From assembly GCA_016839405.1 (NCBI GenBank), contig JAEOUJ010000439.1, forward strand, positions 1 through 11,978: DNA of 11,978 nt, in the 5' to 3' direction. The notes below the pieces were generated by a model. The model was not told the DNA's origin. It did not search any database and saw nothing but the letters and a program-made list of their open reading frames with translations. The DNA comes from Candidatus Gerdarchaeota archaeon (lineage in GTDB: Archaea; Asgardarchaeota; Heimdallarchaeia; JABLTI01). The number at the start of each line of letters is the position of its first letter. The stretch's first letter is position 1. A program made the position numbers and the translations under genes. Below, piece by piece: positions 8,093 through 11,978 of this stretch.

Positions 8093-8106
8093 ATATTTTT
8101 TTATGC
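8091..8106. repeat. Small hairpin GCATA-T6-TATGC
   Basis: GCATA (8091-8095) and TATGC (8102-8106) flank six T residues, directly after the second ORB-like site. It is short and AT-rich and may be incidental, or may be part of the origin-like structure. Confidence 0.3.
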
Positions 8107-8181
8107 ATACATCATTTATAAAATTTGCTAACCTCATTTTCTAATGGAGGGTATTTGTGAAGCTATGAAAAATCTCTAAAA

Positions 8182-8550
8182 TTAATTTTTATCATGCAAA
8201 ATATTACAATAAATCTCGAGTAATGATATCCAAGTAGATAAATAATAATCTGATAAATCAGTTTGAGTATGATCTCTTACAAGAATTTCCGATTTCTTTC
8301 TCCTTAAATCTTGATGGACTTTTTTAGCATCTTTCGGTGATAATTCAACCAACATTTGATGTATTAATGCATTATTCTCTTGTCGATTTAAACCTCGTTC
8401 CCATCCTTTCCAAACCAATTGCTGATAATCATTATCAAAAGGTTGATTTATTCGAGATCTAATAATTGACAAAGCTTTTTTTCTATCGCCTTCTACAAGA
8501 GTTTTAGCAAGTTCTTTGATTGTTAAATCGATTGATGCTTTATCTGCCAT
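8182..8550 (-). CDS. Hypothetical helical protein, unrecognised
   Basis: I do not recognise this 122-residue protein. It looks wholly alpha-helical and highly charged, with no signal peptide, membrane segment or cysteine cluster. The first part (LAKTLVEGDRKKALSIIRSR, 14-33) resembles a helix-turn-helix pair of a repeat protein. The middle is rich in Trp and Gln (about 43-66), and the end has an aromatic helix (DYYLSTWISLLEIYCNIL, 101-118). The ATG at 8550 is the natural start, 36 bases after a TATA-like box. It lies just upstream of the candidate origin and orc1/cdc6 in the same direction, and divergent from the next small gene. A part in replication is only suggested by position. It does not have the domain pattern of the missing Gins15/51 subunit. 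Confidence 0.7.
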   Translation of the reverse strand: MADKASIDLTIKELAKTLVEGDRKKALSIIRSRINQPFDNDYQQLVWKGWERGLNRQENNALIHQMLVELSPKDAKKVHQDLRRKKSEILVRDHTQTDLSDYYLSTWISLLEIYCNILHDKN

Positions 8551-8578
8551 AATTTATTTACACACCATACAAGATTTT

Positions 8579-8590
8579 GTTTTTGTATAC
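8579..8590 (-). promoter_or_regulatory. TATA-like box for the 122-residue gene
   Basis: The minus strand reads TATACAAAAAAC, centred about 35 bases before the ATG at 8550. This fits a leader of about ten bases. An upstream out-of-frame ATG (about 17 bases before the start) stops after four codons. Confidence 0.4.
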
Positions 8591-8698
8591 TCTAGATGTT
8601 TATTAGCACTTCTCAGTAAAAAGTTATTCGCTGATGTAATTATAATATTTGTAGGATATCACGATATTAGATATTAATTTAGTTTTAAGTGTTGTTTT

Positions 8699-8706
8699 CT
8701 TATATG
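8699..8706 (+). promoter_or_regulatory. TATA-like box for the 78-residue gene
   Basis: CTTATATG is centred about 26 bases before the GTG at 8729, the spacing expected when an archaeal transcript begins at the start codon. No ribosome site precedes the GTG. The 178-base divergent gap (8551-8728) otherwise holds only AT-rich DNA with GATATCACGATATTAGATAT-like partial repeats around 8655-8675. Confidence 0.4.
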
Positions 8707-8728
8707 AAGTCCATGTTGGTGTTTTACT

Positions 8729-8965
8729 GTGGTTTATCCGGAGAATTATGAAATAGAAGCTCAGAAAAAAAAACAAAGGGAAATTGAAAATGGGATCCTA
8801 AAAGCGATATCTGATATAACAAATGAGACTGATTGGCCTGAAGAAGCTGATGCTGATGATGTTCAATCAATTATAACCCAACTTGCCCGTAGTGTTGCTC
8901 ACCTACGTGATACAAATACTAGTGTTATTGAAAAAGCCCTCAACAATAAAAACCATCGATCTTAA
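8729..8965 (+). CDS. Small acidic/charged hypothetical protein
   Basis: The product has 78 residues and I do not recognise it. The N-terminal part (about 5-33) is a charged helix rich in Lys, Glu and Gln, possibly a coiled coil. A short acidic stretch DWPEEADADDV (34-44) follows, then a second helix QSIITQLARSVAHL (45-58) and a polar tail. There is no membrane segment and no zinc site. The start is a GTG: an in-frame TGA lies eight codons upstream and no ATG is available in between. A TATA-like box 26 bases before it points to a leaderless mRNA. Double TAA stops and a hairpin plus T-run follow at once, which supports a real monocistronic gene. It is divergent from the 122-residue gene and upstream of S8e. 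Function unknown. Confidence 0.6.
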   Translation: MVYPENYEIEAQKKKQREIENGILKAISDITNETDWPEEADADDVQSIITQLARSVAHLRDTNTSVIEKALNNKNHRS

Positions 8966-8971
8966 TAACCT

Positions 8972-8994
8972 GTCCAACATGGACTGTTTTTTTT
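8972..8994 (+). terminator. Hairpin plus T-run terminator
   Basis: GTCCA (8972-8976), loop ACA and TGGAC (8980-8984) form a 5-base-pair stem, followed by TG and eight T residues (8987-8994). It lies six bases after the stop of the 78-residue gene. Confidence 0.6.
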
Positions 8995-9081
8995 GGTGAT
9001 TAATTCATTTAAAACAAAGTTTTTTATAGGAGCCTAATTATTTTTGAAAACATAAATTGATGCATTTTTCTTTGCAGAAAG

Positions 9082-9113
9082 TGATTTCAAGGCTTTTTGC
9101 CACTCTGAAATCA
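9082..9113 (+). repeat. Nested hairpin upstream of the S8e promoter
   Basis: TGATTTCA (9082-9089) and TGAAATCA (9106-9113) are exact reverse complements. Inside them GGC (9091-9093) and GCC (9099-9101) pair around a T5 loop, giving a two-tier stem. It ends about 40 bases before the TATA-like box of S8e, so it would not be in a leaderless S8e mRNA. It could be an operator dyad or a small structured RNA. The rest of the 221-base gap (8966-9186) is AT-rich. Confidence 0.45.
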
Positions 9114-9154
9114 ATCGCAAAGATTTTAAAGGTATCATGTGTGCGAATGAATAG

Positions 9155-9166
9155 AATAAAAATTTA
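9155..9166 (+). promoter_or_regulatory. TATA-like box for ribosomal protein S8e
   Basis: AATAAAAATTTA is centred about 27 bases before the ATG at 9187. No ribosome site is seen between the two, so a leaderless transcript is likely. Confidence 0.5.
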
Positions 9167-9186
9167 GATTGTGGTTGTTGTAAGAA

Positions 9187-9915
9187 ATGGCACGATGGCA
9201 AGGCCTAAGTAAAAGAACAAAATCAGGTGCACGACTAAAAAAGCATCACGAAAAGCGAAAAGCTGAACTTGGTAGACCTGAAGCACAAACAATAATAGGT
9301 GAACCTAGAGTCAAGCATATAAGAACTCGTGGTGGAAATACTAAATTACGTGCATATCGTTATAATCAATGTAATTTATCTGATCCCTCAACAGGCAAAA
9401 CTGAGACAGTTCAAATTTTAGATGTTGAAGCAAATCCTGCAAACAAAGAATTTACTAGAAGAAAAGTAATGACTAAAGGAGCATTAATTAGAACTGAAAA
9501 AGGTTATGCAGTTATTACTAATAGACCAGGACAAGAAGGATTTATTCAAGCTGTTCCTACACAATTTGATGTTGAGAGTACTCAACAAAGAGCTATTTCT
9601 GCCAAGAAAAAGAAACGTCAAACATTACAAAGAAAGAAAGTTGGTAGTGCTGCTGGAACACAAAAGAAAACAACAACCAAAAAACCTGATGCTAAAGCTC
9701 CAGCAAAACCAAAACCCGCTCCAAAACCAGAAGCTAAGAAACCAGTTGATGAAACACCAACTGTTGTTATTGATGCAGAAATTCAAGTTACTTACAAAGA
9801 GAGAACTTATAATTTTGATAAGAATATCTCTATGGTTGATTTAAAAGCTAAAAAAGTTCCTAAAATTGTAAAAGACAAAGTTGCGGAAATTCGCGAATGG
9901 AAGACTTGGAAATAA
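9187..9915 (+). CDS. rps8e: 30S ribosomal protein S8e with a long C-terminal extension
   Basis: Residues 1-126 are a complete archaeal-type S8e. They include ARWQGLSKRTKSGAR (2-16), a basic stretch, KAELGRPEAQT (25-35), RTRGGNTKLRA (47-57) and RPGQEG (113-118), close to the RPGQ motif of eukaryotic S8. S8e is a small-subunit rRNA-binding protein shared by archaea and eukaryotes. Archaeal S8e is usually about 125-130 residues, whereas this product has 242. The extra part begins with a Lys-rich segment (140-151) and a Lys/Ala/Pro low-complexity linker (about 152-190). It ends with about 50 residues of more normal composition (191-242), predicted strand-strand-helix and ending EWKTWK. The eukaryotic S8 enlargement is an internal insertion before RPGQ, so this tail is not the same feature. 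The frame is continuous, with no sign of a fused downstream gene read by error. The gene is monocistronic and convergent with the dehydrogenase gene. Confidence 0.92.
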   Translation: MARWQGLSKRTKSGARLKKHHEKRKAELGRPEAQTIIGEPRVKHIRTRGGNTKLRAYRYNQCNLSDPSTGKTETVQILDVEANPANKEFTRRKVMTKGALIRTEKGYAVITNRPGQEGFIQAVPTQFDVESTQQRAISAKKKKRQTLQRKKVGSAAGTQKKTTTKKPDAKAPAKPKPAPKPEAKKPVDETPTVVIDAEIQVTYKERTYNFDKNISMVDLKAKKVPKIVKDKVAEIREWKTWK

Positions 9916-9922
9916 ATTTTGG

Positions 9923-9938
9923 AAGGATAATTATCCTT
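9923..9938. terminator. Perfect palindrome between convergent genes (likely two-way terminator)
   Basis: AAGGATAATTATCCTT is a perfect 16-base palindrome, extendable outwards by a G-T wobble and a G-C pair to 9921-9940. It sits eight bases after the S8e stop and 12 bases before the dehydrogenase stop. TTTCTTAATTCATTTT follows for S8e and AAAATTTA-like DNA on the other side, so termination may also rely on weak T-runs. Confidence 0.5.
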
Positions 9939-9950
9939 TCTTAATTCATT

Positions 9951-10982
9951 TTAGTATTCATTATCAAGATTAACTATATTAAGGAAATTAGTTTCTCCTC
10001 GAGCATATCGTTTTATATTTTCAATCACTTCATCCCATCGTTTTAAATCATCCATTGGTGATGCTCCACGATGTGGTGATAATATAACATTGTCTAATTT
10101 ATAAAATGGAAATTTAGATGGAAATTTAATTCCTTTTTCATCTGGTTCAGGACGATAGTTGTACCAAACATCTATAGCTGCACCTGCTATAGTTTTATTA
10201 TTTAATGCTTTATACAAACTCTCTTCTTCTATTACTTCTCCTCGAGCAACTGTTACTAACAAGCTTTCAGAACCTAGTGTTTCTAATTCCTTTTTACCTA
10301 TTATTCCATAAGTTTTGGATGTTAGAGGAATTGCTACAAATAGAACATCAATATTCTTTAAGAATTGATGAAGCTCAGATTGATTATACTTCTTGATAGG
10401 AGTTGGAAATTCATCAATTCTTTTTCTATCCCAATCTCTTTTCAAAACATGAAAATTAACATCAAAACCTGAAAGAAATTTATGTAATTTTGTATTTATA
10501 GCACCATATCCTAATAAACCAATTTCACGAAATCTTAGAGGTATAGATTTAGCATCTGTATCACCTTTTCGCCATTCCCCTTTAACCATCCAATTGTGAT
10601 GAGGTATAATTTTATTTGTTAGAGCTAAAAGAAGTGCTAAAGCATGTTGAGCTGTAAAATAAGTATTTCCATGTCCATTACACAAAATAATTTTTCTAGT
10701 TTTATTAGCTTCTTTAAAAAGTTCAATTAAATGCTGAACACCGACCCCTGGATTAATATATAACTGTAATTTCTCTGCTTTTTCCAATAATTCCTTAGTT
10801 GGTCGCCAACCAACAATAATATCAACTTCTGGAGCATATTTGAAAAAAGTCTCTCGCTCATTATTTTCTGGAAAGATCAATTTTATGTTTGAGAAACCAT
10901 TTAAACCTTTAGTGAGATATTCTTGTAATTCATCTCTAACATCCCAGATAAATAAAACTGATACTAAATTATTATCTAACAT
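9951..10982 (-). CDS. D-isomer-specific 2-hydroxyacid dehydrogenase, NAD(P)-dependent
   Basis: The 343-residue product belongs to the family that interconverts 2-keto acids and D-2-hydroxyacids. The Rossmann motif GLLGYGAINTKL (155-166) has Asn in place of the third glycine. The family signatures follow: PLTSKTYGIIG (219-229), VTVARGEVIEEE (243-254) with catalytic Arg247, GAAIDVW (267-273) and LSPHRGA (301-307) with catalytic His304; the active-site acid is probably in PEPDE (278-282). The second beta strand ends HVLKRD rather than with an early acidic residue, which hints at NADP preference (inference). The substrate cannot be read; 3-phosphoglycerate, glyoxylate or other keto acids are possible. 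I prefer the ATG at 10982; a GTG three codons earlier (10991) is also in frame, and neither has a ribosome site. It is convergent with S8e and lies 103 bases after the ABC gene. Confidence 0.88.
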   Translation of the reverse strand: MLDNNLVSVLFIWDVRDELQEYLTKGLNGFSNIKLIFPENNERETFFKYAPEVDIIVGWRPTKELLEKAEKLQLYINPGVGVQHLIELFKEANKTRKIILCNGHGNTYFTAQHALALLLALTNKIIPHHNWMVKGEWRKGDTDAKSIPLRFREIGLLGYGAINTKLHKFLSGFDVNFHVLKRDWDRKRIDEFPTPIKKYNQSELHQFLKNIDVLFVAIPLTSKTYGIIGKKELETLGSESLLVTVARGEVIEEESLYKALNNKTIAGAAIDVWYNYRPEPDEKGIKFPSKFPFYKLDNVILSPHRGASPMDDLKRWDEVIENIKRYARGETNFLNIVNLDNEY

Positions 10983-11031
10983 ATAAATCACAGAGAATTT
11001 GATTTTGAATGTATTACCTCATATTTCCGTG

Positions 11032-11045
11032 AAAATTTAAATTTA
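11032..11045 (-). promoter_or_regulatory. TATA-like box for the dehydrogenase gene
   Basis: The minus strand reads TAAATTTAAATTTT, centred about 57 bases before the ATG at 10982. A leader of roughly 25-30 bases would result. It supports separate transcription from the ABC gene. Confidence 0.35.
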
Positions 11046-11085
11046 TGGAAGTAGTGTCTATTAACATATCATCAGAAGAGTGGTT

Positions 11086-11978
11086 TTATTTTGTAACAAC
11101 TAGACCATCTCTATTTATTTTTCCATCAATTAATTCAATAGCTCTAATTCCATCTCTTATAAGAGTAATATCATGAGTAGCAATAAGAAAAGTAGTATCT
11201 GTTGTTTTATGAATTTCATAAATTTGATTAATTGCTTGTTCAGCTAATTCAGAATCTAGATTTGCAGTAGGTTCATCAAGAATGATAATTGGTGGAAAAT
11301 CTGTATTAGCAATTGCTAAAGATGCTCTCTGTAATTCTCCTCCAGAGATTTCCAAAGGAAATGAAAATTTGCGACTTTTAATATCAAATCTACTTAGAAA
11401 ATCATCCACTTTCTCATCATATTCTTTAGATTTGAATTTCTTCCCTGAGAAAATATCCTTTAGATAAAAATGCTCATCTATTGTTAAAAATGGGTGAAGA
11501 TTTCCTTGTTGAGAAACCATTCCAACATTTTCTCGTCTAAAATCAGCTTTTTCTGAATCAGAAAGATTACTAAAAATGGTATTGAAATATCTAATTTCAC
11601 CATCTGTTGATTTCTCTAAACCTGTAATTAATTTTACTAAAGTAGTTTTTCCAGATCCACTTGGTCCTAATATAAAAAGTAACTCACCTTTGTGTACTCT
11701 TAAATTTATATCAGATAATGCATTTACTATTCCACTACCATTGCTCTCATATATTTTGGAAATATTTTCTAATTCTAAAATAACATTAGCTTTTGAGTAA
11801 TAATCTAAAGGTAGTGGATCAATTGTTAGAACTTTTCGTCTTTCCTTTATGTCATCTAAAATAAGCTTTTCTGGCTTAATTTTATCGGGATGTTTAAGTT
11901 TTACTTCACCTTTTTCATTGAGTTCAAATTCAACATCTTCATTTATTTTTAGTGTTTTGAGAATTAGATCTGGAATAC
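11086..11978 (-). CDS. ABC transporter ATP-binding protein, LolD/MacB/FtsE-like (partial, N-terminus outside window)
   Basis: The frame is open from the right window edge to a TAA at 11086, giving 296 residues. The nucleotide-binding domain begins near VILELENISKIYES and is complete: Walker A GPSGSGKTT (bases 11641-11667), Q-loop MVSQQGN, signature ISGGELQRA, Walker B IIILDEPTANLD and H-loop ATHD. This pattern fits the LolD/MacB/FtsE group, which powers lipoprotein or lipid extraction, peptide export or cell-division complexes with FtsX-like membrane partners. An internal Met at 11520 is not the start, since Walker A lies upstream of it. At least 65 residues precede the domain; they are charged (EDVEFELNEKGEVKLKHPDK), unlike normal short LolD proteins, so there is an extra N-terminal region. 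The permease is expected upstream, outside the window. Target unknown. Confidence 0.88.
   Translation of the reverse strand, partial: IPDLILKTLKINEDVEFELNEKGEVKLKHPDKIKPEKLILDDIKERRKVLTIDPLPLDYYSKANVILELENISKIYESNGSGIVNALSDINLRVHKGELLFILGPSGSGKTTLVKLITGLEKSTDGEIRYFNTIFSNLSDSEKADFRRENVGMVSQQGNLHPFLTIDEHFYLKDIFSGKKFKSKEYDEKVDDFLSRFDIKSRKFSFPLEISGGELQRASLAIANTDFPPIIILDEPTANLDSELAEQAINQIYEIHKTTDTTFLIATHDITLIRDGIRAIELIDGKINRDGLVVTK

Noticed and set aside
8182..8550. The missing Gins15/51 subunit
   Set aside because: The protein is too short and shows neither the N-terminal A domain pattern nor the C-terminal small domain of Gins15/51.
8655..8675. Partial repeats of GATATY/GATATT as an iteron array
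   Set aside because: Only three imperfect short copies occur in AT-rich DNA, which is expected by chance.
9057..9109. Possible C/D box guide RNA (TTGATGC ... CTGA)
   Set aside because: The C box has two mismatches to RTGATGA and the inner boxes are poor. The hairpin at 9082-9113 explains the same bases better.
9506..9844. Plus-strand frame of 112 codons inside S8e
   Set aside because: It is a Leu/Lys/Gln-rich shadow produced by the A-rich S8e extension, with no start signal.

Overview
The window is AT-rich (roughly one third G+C by eye) and comes from an archaeon. It carries an archaeal Orc1/Cdc6 initiator, an archaeal MCM, a GINS subunit of the Gins23 type, a Hel308 helicase and ribosomal protein S8e. 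Several starts sit about 26-28 bases behind a TATA-like box, as in leaderless archaeal mRNAs. No rRNA, tRNA, CRISPR array, insertion sequence or integrase is visible. The gene content would fit an AT-rich Asgard-type archaeon, but nothing here fixes the phylum.

Layout. Bases 1-1438 (minus) hold the 5' part of a large multi-pass membrane glycosyltransferase whose end lies outside the window. Bases 1525-7976 are a replication island, all on the minus strand; in transcription order it reads orc1/cdc6, gins23, mcm, hel308. The region 7977-8181 upstream of orc1/cdc6 holds two direct-repeat sites like origin recognition boxes (ORBs), exactly 21 bases apart, with three inverted repeats around them. 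It is the best candidate for a replication origin or an initiator-controlled promoter. Next come two unrecognised small genes that diverge from each other (8182-8550 minus, 8729-8965 plus). Then comes ribosomal protein S8e (plus), with an unusual C-terminal extension of about 115 residues. The right end has a D-2-hydroxyacid dehydrogenase (minus, convergent with S8e across a perfect 16-base palindrome). Last is the 3' part of an ABC-transporter ATPase (minus) that runs off the window.

How the genes work together. Orc1/Cdc6 recognises origin DNA and loads the MCM ring. GINS (Gins23 pairs with a Gins15/51 subunit, not seen here) joins MCM in the replicative helicase. Hel308 acts on stalled forks. 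Having all four side by side and in one direction, with ORB-like DNA next to the initiator gene, suggests a replication-initiation locus. No wholly new system is evident. The items most worth a second look are the candidate origin, the S8e extension and the two unknown small genes beside the candidate origin.
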